In this document: piece after piece, positions 18,175-27,519 of the stretch
How positions within the stretch are numbered: the first letter of the stretch is position 1
Layout: the number at the start of each line of letters is the position of its first letter
Assembly (NCBI GenBank): GCA_937876315.1
Contig: CALEHQ010000010.1
Location: 90,010-154,009, forward strand
Reading direction: 5' to 3'
DNA: 64,000 nt
Origin: an uncultured Actinomycetes bacterium
GTDB taxonomy: Bacteria; Actinomycetota; Acidimicrobiia; Acidimicrobiales; Acidimicrobilacustridaceae
The notes under the pieces: generated by a model
The model's input: only the letters and a program-made list of their open reading frames with translations
Databases searched by the model: none
Told to the model about the DNA's origin: nothing
Program-made: the position numbers and the translations under genes

Positions 18175-19557
18175 CTACTTGACGTTGGCTGCGGCTGCGG
18201 CTGGATCAAGTCTGACAGTCACAAGATTCTCCGGCTTGCAATCAAGCGTGCCGGCTTCCTTCGGGAAGACTCGCTCGAATTTGCCGCCATTGATTTGCAT
18301 GATCACCATGCAATCAGAGAAGACCCTCTGACCAACACGTGCCTTCCCAATCCAACCATCAGCGTCGAATGAAAGAGTCTTCATCTTTGCAAGGAGGTTG
18401 GGGCGGGTAATGGCATTTGGACCCTTTTCAGCAACGATTTCGTTGACGGCCTGAGTGAATGCCATTGCTGACTGCCATGCCTGAGCACCGAATGCGTCTG
18501 GCTTGCCCCCGGAAGCATCGACATAGGCCTGAACGGCCTTGTTACTTGATGCTTCTTCAAACGGAACGAACTGCATCCAGACATAAGAGCCATCGACAGC
18601 TGAACCAGCGGTCTTGAAGTTTTCGGTGTAGCAGGCAAGAGAGCATCCCCACACATCAATACCGGTGAGTCCCTGCGCCGTTGCTTCCTTGCGGAGCTTG
18701 ATCATGGCCGCATCGTTCGAACCCATGTAGGCGTAGTTTCCGCCACCGTTCTTCAGAGCTTGAACGTAGGTGTTAAACGCTGACTGTTCCGAACGACCCG
18801 AAACCTTGAGGGCATCGATCCATGTCACACCGACCTTTTCCTGAGCTGTGATCTGGTAGGTCGAGGACTGGATCGTGGTGGGCAGATCGCCAGGAACCAG
18901 GAAGACGCCCTTCAGATTCGGCTGAATCGTTTGGTAGTACTTCGTTGCCCCAACGAATGCTTTGAGGTCACGTTCGCCGGTGTTCGTGCCATTGCAAGGT
19001 TCAGCAACGGCCTGCATCACCCAGACGTTTGCCGCGCACTGTTCGTTGACGTCATTCGCAAGAGCCGCGAAGACCGGAAGACCAACAGGCTGGCCGGCCT
19101 TGTCAACACAGTTGCCAATCACCGAAACGTCGGGGTTGAACAGCGAGTTGCCACCAACCATCGCAAGATCGTTCTTGCATGCATTGATGATGCCGTTCTT
19201 GGATTCGGTTGCATCGAGCTTGGAGTCCCAGGCTTCAACCTTCAACTGGCGACAGCCAACGCCGCCGTTGGCATTAATCCACTTGGCGTAGGCGTTCATC
19301 GCGTCGACGTTGCCTTGGAACAAACCGGGTGCAAGCGGCGAGCCGGTATCGGCCATGACCTCAACCGAAATCGTGTCAGCGGTGACACCGACCTCTGTTG
19401 CTTGCAACGCTTCTTTGGTGCAGTTGGCGTTTGCCTTGGCTGTGGAACTTTCGCCCGAGCCACTTTCGCTGCTATCGGACCCACTACGACCACAGCCAAC
19501 AGCAAGGATGCTGACGCTGAGAGCCGCGATGAGCACACCTGCTCTGAATCGCTTCAC
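18175..19557 (-). CDS. ABC transporter substrate-binding lipoprotein (LivJ/K type)
   Basis: About 460 residues. The GTG at 19557 has AGGGGGG 7 bases upstream. It begins a lipoprotein signal: KRFRAGVLIAALSVSILAVGC, with the lipid Cys near residue 22, then a Ser/Gly-rich linker. The mature part is a periplasmic-binding fold of the leucine/urea type: KEALQATEVGVTADTISVEVMADTGSPLAPGLFQGNVDAMNAYAKWINANGGVGCRQLKVEAWDSKLDA. It would capture substrate outside the membrane for the downstream permease, from which a hairpin separates it. No second binding protein exists at the other cassette. Start and role are confident; the ligand is unknown. Confidence 0.9.
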   Translation of the reverse strand: MKRFRAGVLIAALSVSILAVGCGRSGSDSSESGSGESSTAKANANCTKEALQATEVGVTADTISVEVMADTGSPLAPGLFQGNVDAMNAYAKWINANGGVGCRQLKVEAWDSKLDATESKNGIINACKNDLAMVGGNSLFNPDVSVIGNCVDKAGQPVGLPVFAALANDVNEQCAANVWVMQAVAEPCNGTNTGERDLKAFVGATKYYQTIQPNLKGVFLVPGDLPTTIQSSTYQITAQEKVGVTWIDALKVSGRSEQSAFNTYVQALKNGGGNYAYMGSNDAAMIKLRKEATAQGLTGIDVWGCSLACYTENFKTAGSAVDGSYVWMQFVPFEEASSNKAVQAYVDASGGKPDAFGAQAWQSAMAFTQAVNEIVAEKGPNAITRPNLLAKMKTLSFDADGWIGKARVGQRVFSDCMVIMQINGGKFERVFPKEAGTLDCKPENLVTVRLDPAAAAANVK

Positions 19558-19695
19558 TTGATTCCCCCCTGGGAGTTGTTGAACTACTTCGCGAACCATA
19601 ACCGACTTCACAATCTCATGTGTGACGATAGGCACAGAAGCGACAAGGAGACCCTCGGGTCCCCGATCGCTGCTGCGAACCGACCCCAAGGTGCA

Positions 19696-19736
19696 AATGT
19701 GACCGACTGGTAACCAAAGTTCCGATCGGACACATT
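19696..19736 (-). promoter_or_regulatory. Bipartite cis element upstream of ABC cassette 1
   Basis: On the plus strand TGTGACCG (19698), then 13 bases, then GTTCCGATCGGAC (19719). The whole is also an 11-bp inverted repeat with one mismatch (AATGTGACCGA at 19696 and TCGGACACATT at 19726). The same two blocks at the same 21-bp offset occur upstream of the second cassette at 38303. It is 140 bp before the binding-protein start. Probably a regulator site. Confidence 0.6.
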
Positions 19737-19746
19737 GCGACCCCCG

Positions 19747-20493
19747 CTAACAGGAAATGCCACCGTCCATCATGAGGGTTGCACCGCTGACATAGCGGGC
19801 TTCATCAGAGCCCAAATAGGCATAGAAGCTCGCCAATTCTGCAGGCTTCCCGACTTCGACGTTGTCTCGCGACATCTTGCGCATGCGCCCCCAGTCAGCA
19901 CCCTTCGGCGGGACGAACGCGGTGTACATGTTCGTCTCGACACCACCAGGGGCAACGGCGCAGATTCGGATTGGCACGTCATATTCGGTGGCAAGTGCTC
20001 GGGTGAGCGCCGACACGCCGCCCTTTGATGCGCAATACGCGGCGCTCCAGGGCTGGCCCATGACCGCTGCAGTCGACGAGGTGTTCACGATGACGCCGTG
20101 GCCTCGCTCCACCATCTGGGGAAGCACGGCGCGGCACATGAAATACGTGCCCGTGAGATTCACGGCGATCATGCGTTCGAACTTGGCCGGGTCTCCGTCG
20201 TGGCTGTTATCAAAGCCACCAATGCCAGCGACGTTGCACAACACGTCGACCTGACCAAATGCTTTCGTCACTTCCGCGACAACTGACTCGACGTTTGCCC
20301 AACTGCTGACATCGCAGGCGAGAGCGATCGCGTTTGGTCCAATCGCGTTCGCGGTTTCCTGCGCATTCTCAAGATTCACGTCGAGACACGCGACCTTGCC
20401 GCCTTCAGCACCAAAGCGCTCGGCAACTCCGCGTCCGATTCCTGAACCGGCACCAGTAACGATGACACCCTTGCCTACATACCGCTGTTCCAT
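19747..20493 (-). CDS. SDR-family oxidoreductase
   Basis: Classical SDR of 248 residues with TGAGSGIG at the cofactor site and Asp in CLDVNLENA after the second strand, which favours NAD(H). CNVAGIGG follows, then the catalytic Ser in NTSSTAAVMGQ with YCASK. The C-terminal half has PGGVETNMYTAF and GATLMMDGGISC as in steroid and acyl SDRs. GGGGAAA precedes the ATG. It lies 87 bp downstream of the zinc alcohol dehydrogenase gene and may be in its transcript. The substrate is not identifiable. Confidence 0.85.
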   Translation of the reverse strand: MEQRYVGKGVIVTGAGSGIGRGVAERFGAEGGKVACLDVNLENAQETANAIGPNAIALACDVSSWANVESVVAEVTKAFGQVDVLCNVAGIGGFDNSHDGDPAKFERMIAVNLTGTYFMCRAVLPQMVERGHGVIVNTSSTAAVMGQPWSAAYCASKGGVSALTRALATEYDVPIRICAVAPGGVETNMYTAFVPPKGADWGRMRKMSRDNVEVGKPAELASFYAYLGSDEARYVSGATLMMDGGISC

Positions 20494-20580
20494 TGTTTCC
20501 CCATTGTTGTGATTCTTGCGCGAGAAACCGTCACGACAACGCGTGCGGCATCAAGCAACGAATGATTTCTGATGGTCCGA

Positions 20581-21687
20581 TCAGCCGATGGTGAGCACGC
20601 CGCGAGCAACTGCACCCGAATGCATGTCGTGCACCGCGTCGTGGAAACCCTCGAGCGGATACGTGGCCGTCACGAGTTCGTCGAGCATGAACTCGCCACG
20701 GCGATAGAGATCGATGATCTGCAGCATGTCGCTATGTGGGCTGTACGAACCCGCGCGACAACCAATGACTGCACGCTCGTTTTGCGTGAAACGCTGGTAC
20801 GGAAGCGTGAAGGTTGCGTCGCCGCCAGGCGTGCCGATGATGACGACCGTGCCGCCCCAATCGAGCATTTCCAGCGCGTTCGACGTGACTGCCGGATGAC
20901 CGACGACGTCGTACACCCAATCAACTCCACCGGCATTGAATGGGCCGGAAAGTTCGGTCTCGCTGTAAGGAACGAGTCGACGCACCTGCTCCACAATGTC
21001 TTCGTCGCGACCATTGAGGAAGTCGGTTGCACCGAACTGACGAGCGAGTGCTTCCTTCTCGGGTTCGGTGTCGATCGCGATGATCCGCGACGCGCGCTTT
21101 ACGCGGAGTGCTTGGATGGCATTGAGACCAACGCCGCCGCAGCCATAGACAACCGCGGTCTGGCCGATCTTCACATCAGAGCGATAGAGGACGGCTCCTG
21201 CGCCAGTCATTACGCCACATCCGACAAGGCATGCAGAAGTGAACGGAACATCCTTAGGAATCTTTACGGCCTGAAAACCGCGGATCACCGTGCGCTCGGT
21301 GAACACCGATGCTGCAGCAAAGTTCCAGCATGCTTCGCCATCAAGCGTGAAGGGCTGGGCCATGTTTCCAAGTGTCTGACGGCAACGCGTGGGCTTGCCC
21401 TGTGCGCATGCCTTGCAAACGCCACAAGCGGCAAGGGTCGAGATGATGACGTGGTCACCTTCGACTACGTGGGTAACGCCAGTGCCGACCTTTTCAACAA
21501 TTCCTGCACCTTCATGGCCCAACACTGCAGGCGAGGGCCAGCCGAACGCACCTGCGGCAGCAGTTACGTCGCTGTGGCACACACCAGCAGCCATCACCTT
21601 GACGATGACTTCGCCAGCACCTGGTTCGCGGACTTCGAGTCCGTCGAGAACCTCAGCTTTGTCGCCAGTGAAAACGATGCCCTTCAT
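20581..21687 (-). CDS. Zinc-dependent alcohol dehydrogenase (MDR family)
   Basis: 368-residue medium-chain dehydrogenase. The catalytic zinc Cys is in GVCHSD and its second ligand in GHEGAGIVEKVG. The four structural-zinc cysteines are in CGVCKACAQGKPTRC, and the Rossmann motif is YGCGGVGLNA followed by AIDTEPEK, indicating NAD. The ATG at 21687 follows CTGGGGGAATTC, and the frame upstream belongs to the aldehyde dehydrogenase region. It lies 61 bp downstream of the aldehyde dehydrogenase gene on the same strand, so the two could oxidise an alcohol to an acid in sequence. The fold resembles class III and mycothiol-linked enzymes; the precise substrate is open. Confidence 0.9.
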   Translation of the reverse strand: MKGIVFTGDKAEVLDGLEVREPGAGEVIVKVMAAGVCHSDVTAAAGAFGWPSPAVLGHEGAGIVEKVGTGVTHVVEGDHVIISTLAACGVCKACAQGKPTRCRQTLGNMAQPFTLDGEACWNFAAASVFTERTVIRGFQAVKIPKDVPFTSACLVGCGVMTGAGAVLYRSDVKIGQTAVVYGCGGVGLNAIQALRVKRASRIIAIDTEPEKEALARQFGATDFLNGRDEDIVEQVRRLVPYSETELSGPFNAGGVDWVYDVVGHPAVTSNALEMLDWGGTVVIIGTPGGDATFTLPYQRFTQNERAVIGCRAGSYSPHSDMLQIIDLYRRGEFMLDELVTATYPLEGFHDAVHDMHSGAVARGVLTIG

Positions 21688-21748
21688 GAATTCCCCCAGA
21701 GGTGAGTCAGTAATTATTGAATAGGTCGAACTGCGAGTGCGGTGGGAC

Positions 21749-23212
21749 TCAGCTGCCCCAGATAATTGACTGCCATTCGGTGTAGGCGTCGAGACCCCAG
21801 TTGCCGCCGTCGCGGCCAATACCGGACATCTTGAAACCACCGAACGGTGTTTCGTGATGGGTCTGCACACTGTTGATGCCAACGCGACCCGAGCGGATCT
21901 CCTTGGCGACCTCGTAGGCAGCCGGAGTGTCCGCACCAAAGACATAGGAGAACAAGCCGTAATCGCTGTCGTTTGCGATGGAGATCGCGTCGTCAACGGT
22001 GTCAAACGGAACAACGACGACAACTGGGCCGAAGATTTCTTCGCGCACTGGAGTCATGGTGTTGTTGCAACCAGCGAGAAGGGTTGGGCCGATGAAGTAA
22101 CCCTTGTCCGGCCCTGCGTTACGACCGTCGACGACGATTTCGGCGCCTTCAGAAACTCCTGCTTCGATCATTGCCTGAATGCGGCCAAGCTGAACGGCAG
22201 AAATTACCGGGCCAACCTGTGTTGCCGCATCGAGCGGATCGCCAACCTTGAGGGCGCGCGCTGCACCTTCAAGACGCGTGACGAGTTCGTCGTAACGACT
22301 GCGATGCACGATGACGCGAGTCGGGGCCGTGCAGATCTGGCCTGAGTGGAATGCCCACACGCTGGCGATGCCAGCAACAGCCTTTTCCATGTCGGCATCT
22401 TCAAGAACGATGCATGCACCCTTGCCACCGAGTTCATGAAGCTGACGCTTCATGGTGGGAGCACCTGCAGCGACGATCGATGCGCCAACTGCCGACGAAC
22501 CGGTGAACGACACCATGTCGACGTTGGGATCAGAAACAAGATTCACACCAGCAGCGGGACCACTACCGGTGACGATGTTGATGACGCCCTTCGGGAAACC
22601 AACATCTTCAAGAATCTTGGCGAGTTCGATAACGCACAACGGATCCTGCGGAGCAGGCTTCATCACAACGGTGTTTCCAGTTGCAAGCGCCGGAGCGATC
22701 TTTCCGACCATTGAGGTTGTCGGGAAATTGTAGGGAGCGATACATGCGACAACGCCGACCGGCACCTTGCGGGCATAACCAGCCATAAGTGCGCCTGCGG
22801 CAAGCGGCGTTGTTCCGATCGGTTGCGGAGGAAGCGCAACGTTCTGGTCGTACAGCGCACCTCTCGCGTAACGATCGAAACGCGAGATCGCGACCGGAAT
22901 CTGCATGAGCGAACCAACCGATGACGTTGCACCGGTTTCGCTAATGACAAGCGGAATCAACTCGGGCGTGCGCTTGGCCAGTTCCTTGCCAGCCGCAGCG
23001 AGAAGAGCAGAACGCTCTTCGGGAGTCGTGCGACTCCAGGCCGGAAGTGCTTCCTTTGCTGCCGCAGCGGCACGGGCGACGTCTTCGGCCGAGGCCTCGG
23101 GAGCGCCGGTGACGACCTGTTCAGTTGCAGGGTTGATGATGTCGTATGTGCCATCGCCACCGGGGACCCATTCGCCCCCGATGAGCTGGCGGTACTCGTT
23201 CATGGTTGCCAT
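21749..23212 (-). CDS. Aldehyde dehydrogenase
   Basis: About 487 residues of the NAD(P)-dependent aldehyde dehydrogenase superfamily. Visible are the PYNFPTTSMVGKIAPALATGNTVVMKPA region binding the cofactor, the general base Glu in LHELGGKG, the nucleophile Cys in HSGQICTAPTRV and EEIFGPVVVVVPF near the C terminus. Two ATGs (23212 and 23203) are possible; a long frame upstream is rejected because it crosses the divergent promoter. It is divergently placed from the D-aminoacylase-type gene with the palindrome at 23296 between them. It is likely in one transcript with the downstream alcohol dehydrogenase. Confidence 0.9.
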   Translation of the reverse strand: MATMNEYRQLIGGEWVPGGDGTYDIINPATEQVVTGAPEASAEDVARAAAAAKEALPAWSRTTPEERSALLAAAGKELAKRTPELIPLVISETGATSSVGSLMQIPVAISRFDRYARGALYDQNVALPPQPIGTTPLAAGALMAGYARKVPVGVVACIAPYNFPTTSMVGKIAPALATGNTVVMKPAPQDPLCVIELAKILEDVGFPKGVINIVTGSGPAAGVNLVSDPNVDMVSFTGSSAVGASIVAAGAPTMKRQLHELGGKGACIVLEDADMEKAVAGIASVWAFHSGQICTAPTRVIVHRSRYDELVTRLEGAARALKVGDPLDAATQVGPVISAVQLGRIQAMIEAGVSEGAEIVVDGRNAGPDKGYFIGPTLLAGCNNTMTPVREEIFGPVVVVVPFDTVDDAISIANDSDYGLFSYVFGADTPAAYEVAKEIRSGRVGINSVQTHHETPFGGFKMSGIGRDGGNWGLDAYTEWQSIIWGS

Positions 23213-23295
23213 GGGCCGCACGTTAGGACAGCGCCCGCCCTCCGTCACACTGACCCCCCTTCCCGACGGTGGACGCCCGCCGAGAGCCGTGTAAT

Positions 23296-23310
23296 CTGAC
23301 GGTCTGTCAG
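23296..23310. promoter_or_regulatory. Palindromic operator CTGACGGTCTGTCAG
   Basis: 15-bp near-perfect palindrome, extended to TCTGAC-N5-GTCAGA. It ends 38 bp before the ATG of the D-aminoacylase-type gene and lies in the divergent gap shared with the aldehyde dehydrogenase. A nearly identical site is at 52192. It has the form of a TetR-type operator. Confidence 0.6.
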
Positions 23311-23348
23311 AAACGCCGCCGACGGGTGGCCGACGAGAGGTGGTCGCA

Positions 23349-25082
23349 ATGTCCGACGCAACGTACGACGAGGTCATCAAGGGCGGAACCGTCATCGATG
23401 GCACTGGTGCTCCCGCACGCATCGCCGACATCGGCATTCGCGACGGAAAGATCGTTGTTATCGGTGAAGTTGACGGCGACGCCACCATCATCACCGATGC
23501 CACCGGCCGCATGGTCATGCCTGGGGTCATCGACGCCCATACCCATTACGACGCACAGCTCTTGTGGGATCCGGGTGCGTCCCCGTCAGCAAACCATGGC
23601 GTCACCACCGTGATCGCCGGCAATTGTGGATTCACGCTCGCGCCCCTTCGTCCCACTGTCGCCGAAGCGGAATACCTCCAGGAAATGATGAGTCGAGTTG
23701 AAGGAATGCCTCTTCCCGCACTCAAGACCATCAATTGGAACTGGGAAACGTTTGAGCAGTACCTCAACCAGTTCGAGAATCGCATCTCTGTGAACGCCGG
23801 GTGGATGGCCGGACATTGCGCCATCCGTCGCTATGTCATGGGCCCCGATTCCGTGGGCGGCGAAGCAACCCCCGAACAAATCGATGCCATGGTGGCCGAA
23901 CTGCGCAAGGCCATCGAGGTCGGTGCCCTCGGATGGTCGTTTACGACATCGGGTAGTCACAGCGATGGCGATGGACAACCGGTGCCAAGCCGATGGGCTT
24001 CCAACGAAGAAATGCTCGCGATGGCTACCGAGGTCGGCAAGCACGAAGGCACCAGCCTCGAAGGCATCGTTCCCGGCTGTCTTGATCGATTCGCCGACGA
24101 CGAAATCGAATTACTCGCGACATTGAGTGCTGCAGCAAAGCGCGTCATGAACTGGAACGTCCTCACCATCGACAGCCGCGAACCCGACCGAGTCGGTCGC
24201 CAGGTCGAGGCCTATGACCGCGCCAAGGAATTGGGTGGCCGCGTTGTCGCCCTCACGATGCCAGTGCTCGTTCCCATGAACATGAACTTCGCCACCTTCT
24301 GCGGCATCTGGCTTCTCCCCACTTGGGAAGAAACATTGCGTTGCGAGATCCCTGAGCGCATCACGCGTCTGCAAGATCCTGAGGTCCGCGCCAAACTTCT
24401 CACTGCTTCGAAATCTGAGGAAGCGGGCATCTACCGTCGCATCGCCGACTGGGAGGACTATGTCATCGGCGACACGTTCTCACCAGAAAACGCAGGTCTG
24501 TCGAATCGAACCGTTTCCGACATCGCTGCCGAGCGCGGCACCGAGCCGTTCGACACGTTGCTTGACATTGTTGTCGCCGACGAGCTTCAGACCGTTCTGT
24601 GGCCGGCTCCGAAGGACAAAGATCCCGAGTCATGGCGCATGCGAGTTGACGCTTGGAACGACGAACGCGTCATGATCGGTGGCTCCGATGCCGGTGCGCA
24701 TCTTGACCGCATGTGCGGAGCAACCTTCCCCACACGCTTTTTGGGAGACATGCTCAACGGTCGCAAACTCATTCCCATCGAGCGCGCTGTGCAACTCATC
24801 ACACAGAAGCCTGCAGAACTTTTCGGTCTCGTTGATCGGGGAACTCTGGTCGAGGGCAGTAATGCCGACATTGTCGTGTTTGATCCGGAAACAATCGGGT
24901 CTGAAAACGCGCATATGGTTGCCGACCTGCCTGGCGGTTGTTCACGTCTGACCGCCGACTCTTACGGCATCGAACGAGTGCTCGTAAACGGTCAAGCAGT
25001 GATCATCAACGGTCAGTTCACCGGCGCAACTCCCGGCACTGTGCTCAAGAGTGGCAAGGACACCTACACCGTTCTGCCGTAA
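23349..25082 (+). CDS. D-aminoacylase-type amidohydrolase
   Basis: 577-residue amidohydrolase of the N-acyl-D-amino-acid deacylase/dihydroorotase group. It begins with the small beta domain YDEVIKGGTVIDGTGAPARIADIGIRDGKI, then the metal motif GVIDAHTHYDAQLLWDP (HxH plus Asp), GNCGFTLAP, and the late Asp in IGGSDAGAHLD. The ATG at 23349 has GAGAGG eight bases upstream; the in-frame GTG at 23340 is less likely. It is transcribed alone: divergent from the aldehyde dehydrogenase and closed by a strong hairpin. Such genes recur beside fatty acid and steroid genes in actinobacteria, where the real substrate may be a cyclic amide, lactone or other ring rather than an acyl-D-amino acid. Confidence 0.85.
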   Translation: MSDATYDEVIKGGTVIDGTGAPARIADIGIRDGKIVVIGEVDGDATIITDATGRMVMPGVIDAHTHYDAQLLWDPGASPSANHGVTTVIAGNCGFTLAPLRPTVAEAEYLQEMMSRVEGMPLPALKTINWNWETFEQYLNQFENRISVNAGWMAGHCAIRRYVMGPDSVGGEATPEQIDAMVAELRKAIEVGALGWSFTTSGSHSDGDGQPVPSRWASNEEMLAMATEVGKHEGTSLEGIVPGCLDRFADDEIELLATLSAAAKRVMNWNVLTIDSREPDRVGRQVEAYDRAKELGGRVVALTMPVLVPMNMNFATFCGIWLLPTWEETLRCEIPERITRLQDPEVRAKLLTASKSEEAGIYRRIADWEDYVIGDTFSPENAGLSNRTVSDIAAERGTEPFDTLLDIVVADELQTVLWPAPKDKDPESWRMRVDAWNDERVMIGGSDAGAHLDRMCGATFPTRFLGDMLNGRKLIPIERAVQLITQKPAELFGLVDRGTLVEGSNADIVVFDPETIGSENAHMVADLPGGCSRLTADSYGIERVLVNGQAVIINGQFTGATPGTVLKSGKDTYTVLP

Positions 25083-25121
25083 TCCTGTCGTTCGAATCGC
25101 AAGACGAGTTCGAAGAAGCAA

Positions 25122-25159
25122 ATGAAGAAGGCCCGGGCGATTGCCCGGGCCTTCTTCAT
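25122..25159. terminator. Bidirectional terminator hairpin
   Basis: Perfect 17-bp stem with 4-base loop GATT, arms centred on GAAGGCCCGGGC. It lies between the convergent stops at 25082 and 25177 and would serve both. Confidence 0.9.
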
Positions 25160-25176
25160 ACAGAGGTTGTCGTTAC

Positions 25177-26232
25177 TCAGACAGGAGTGTCTGCAAGCAA
25201 CTTGCCGAGGTGCAGCAGGCTCTGGGTTGTTCCACCGAGGAACAGTTCCTGCTTCTTGGCCCAGAGGTAGTAGCGGTGCAGCGGGTAGTCACGATCAACA
25301 CCAACGCCACCGTGGAGATGGGTGCACGCACGCACGACACGAGCGCCACCCTCGGCCGCCCAGTACTTGGCTGACGCAGCGTTCTCTCCGGCGGGAAGAC
25401 CGTCGTTGAGACGCATCGCTGCACCCCATGCAGTGAGCTTGATGGCATCGGCATCGATGCGGCAGTCGGCAGCGCGCTGAGCAACGGCCTGGAACGTGGC
25501 GATCTGACGATCGAACTGCACACGCTCCTTGACGTAGTCAGACATGATTTCGACGGCTTGAGCGGTGACGCCAGCCATGATGAGTGATTGACCGGTCTGC
25601 CCGTATTCGATGAGACGATCGAGCGCATCGAGGTCGGCAATCTTTTCGCCAGCGGCACCGGCGAAGGTGACCTTGGCGTCGGGAATGCCATCAGTTGCAT
25701 CCTGACGCTCAACGGTGACGCCACTGGCCTTTGCATCGACGTAATAGAGACCATCGGCAGCCGAGACGATGAAGCCGTCGGCGACGGTTCCGAACGGAAC
25801 GTTGGTCTTCACGCCAGTGAGTGCACCACCGGAAACCGAGAGGTACGGGGTGTGCACATCGCCAACGAGTTCATGCAACGCAACAGTGATGATGCGTTCG
25901 CCTGAAGCAAGACCGGAGAGCAACTTCGGTGCATGTTCGGCAAGGAACGGTGCAGCCATCGCCATAACCGGAAGTGCCGGAACCTGAGCAACGGTGCGAC
26001 CGACCTCTTCAAGGACGATTGCTACCTCGGCGAAACCAAGACCCGCGCCACCATCGGCTTCGGGCATGCCGATTCCGACGATGCCGAGATCGGCAAGTTC
26101 ACGCCAAAGGGCGAGATCGACGCCTTCGCCATCCTCGATTTCCTTGAGGTGTTCCATCGTGCAACGGTCGGTGAGCACCCGATTGGTGAGTCCGCGCAGT
26201 TCTTCTTGATCTGATGAGAATGAAAAATCCAT
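25177..26232 (-). CDS. FadE27-like acyl-CoA dehydrogenase subunit
   Basis: 351-residue acyl-CoA dehydrogenase homologue of the shorter partner type. It starts MDFSFSSDQEELRGLTNRVL and retains VKERVQFDRQIATFQAVAQRAADC and THLHGGVGVDRDYPLHRYYLWAKKQELFLGG, with the C-terminal ending resembling mycobacterial FadE27. The middle flavin-binding segment of full enzymes is degraded, as expected for a subunit that needs a partner. With the upstream neighbour, 17 bp away, it should form an alpha2beta2 dehydrogenase that acts on steroid side-chain CoA thioesters (the ChsE4-ChsE5 type). The exact chain length cannot be told. Confidence 0.78.
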   Translation of the reverse strand: MDFSFSSDQEELRGLTNRVLTDRCTMEHLKEIEDGEGVDLALWRELADLGIVGIGMPEADGGAGLGFAEVAIVLEEVGRTVAQVPALPVMAMAAPFLAEHAPKLLSGLASGERIITVALHELVGDVHTPYLSVSGGALTGVKTNVPFGTVADGFIVSAADGLYYVDAKASGVTVERQDATDGIPDAKVTFAGAAGEKIADLDALDRLIEYGQTGQSLIMAGVTAQAVEIMSDYVKERVQFDRQIATFQAVAQRAADCRIDADAIKLTAWGAAMRLNDGLPAGENAASAKYWAAEGGARVVRACTHLHGGVGVDRDYPLHRYYLWAKKQELFLGGTTQSLLHLGKLLADTPV

Positions 26233-26249
26233 CTGTCTGTTCTTTCTGC

Positions 26250-27425
26250 TCAGCGCGCCGAGCGGGGGAAGCCAAGACCGAACATGGCGATGAGATCGCG
26301 CTGCAGTTCGTTGGTTCCGCCACCGAAGGTGAGGATGATCGTGCCGCGAATGCCGGCCTCGAGTTGGCTACGAAGGATTGACTCAGGTGCGTCGGCGTCA
26401 AGATACGCACGCGGTCCGAGGACCTCCATGAGCATCGTGTAGGCATCGAGATAGAACTCGGTGCCGAACACCTTGACACTTGATGCGTCGGCCGGGTGCA
26501 ACTTCTCGGTGCTTGCCGACCACGCAACCTTCCAGTTGGCGAGACGCAGGTACTCAAGCTTTGCGTGCACCTTGGCGAGGTTGATCTGTACCCATTCCTG
26601 ATCGATGACACGACGGCCGTCGGGAAGGAGCGTGTTCTGAGCCCACTCGCGCACGTTGGCGAGGTGGCGCTCAGGCATACCGCTTGAACACAGGGTGACG
26701 CGCTCGTGGTTGAGCTGATTGGTGATGAGTCCCCAACCACCGTTCTCTTCACCAACAAGGAACTTGGCGGGAACGCGAACGTCGTCGAAGTACGTGGCGT
26801 TGATGTCGTGCTCGCCCATAAGACGCAGCGGCTGAATCGTGATGCCAGGTGTGTCCATCGGAACGATGATCACCGAAATGCCCTTGTGCTTCTTGGCGTC
26901 GGGATCGGTACGGACGGCGAGCCAGCAGTAGTCAGCACCACCGGCAAGCGAGGTCCACATCTTCTGACCATTGATGACGTACTCATCGCCATCGCGCACC
27001 GCACGAGTTTGAAGTGCTGCGAGGTCGGTACCGGCGCCAGGCTCGGAGTAACCGATGCAGAAGTGAATGTCACCGGCGAGGATAGGTGGAAGGAAGAATT
27101 CCTTCTGCCAATCGGTGCCGTAGTTCATGATGGTCGGGCCGACGGTGTTGAGTGTGAGCATCGGCACTGGTGCACCGGCGCGCATTGACTCGTCGAAGAA
27201 CACGAACTGATCGATCGGGCCGCGAGCCTGACCGCCGTATTCCTTGGGCCAGCCAATGCCGGCCCACCCGTCGGAGCACATCTGCTTCCAGACGTCCTTG
27301 GTGGCCTGACCGATGCCATGACTGTGCGAGAGAGCCTCGACAGTCTTGTCATCAAGCAGGTTGTCGTAATAGCTACGAAGCTCTAAGCGCAGGGCTTCCT
27401 GTTCTGGTGTGTATCCGATCTCCAT
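26250..27425 (-). CDS. FadE26-like acyl-CoA dehydrogenase subunit
   Basis: 391-residue acyl-CoA dehydrogenase. It reads MEIGYTPEQEALRLELRSYY at the N terminus, FCIGYSEPGAGTDLAALQTRAV and GQKMWTSLAGGADYCWLAVRTD in the flavin region, and TIILTFGGGTNELQRDLIAMFGLGFPRS at the C terminus, which I recognise as close to mycobacterial FadE26. It is the larger partner of the adjacent FadE27-like subunit. I prefer the ATG at 27425 because it aligns with the family start; another ATG at 27437 has GAGG too close. Divergent from the plus-strand SDR operon, with a 94-bp gap. Confidence 0.8.
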   Translation of the reverse strand: MEIGYTPEQEALRLELRSYYDNLLDDKTVEALSHSHGIGQATKDVWKQMCSDGWAGIGWPKEYGGQARGPIDQFVFFDESMRAGAPVPMLTLNTVGPTIMNYGTDWQKEFFLPPILAGDIHFCIGYSEPGAGTDLAALQTRAVRDGDEYVINGQKMWTSLAGGADYCWLAVRTDPDAKKHKGISVIIVPMDTPGITIQPLRLMGEHDINATYFDDVRVPAKFLVGEENGGWGLITNQLNHERVTLCSSGMPERHLANVREWAQNTLLPDGRRVIDQEWVQINLAKVHAKLEYLRLANWKVAWSASTEKLHPADASSVKVFGTEFYLDAYTMLMEVLGPRAYLDADAPESILRSQLEAGIRGTIILTFGGGTNELQRDLIAMFGLGFPRSAR

Positions 27426-27519
27426 GGCCGGAAACATAGCCTCAGGCGACGGGCGTCACACAAGCGGAGCGGATGATTACTTTGTGTCGCACGACAGCCT
27501 CCAAACTGGGGGAAAGAGA

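Noticed and set aside
27458..27487. ACACAA/TTGTGT inverted repeat between the FadE26-like gene and the SDR operon
   Set aside because: Six-base arms 18 bp apart, without a second copy elsewhere; too weak to call.
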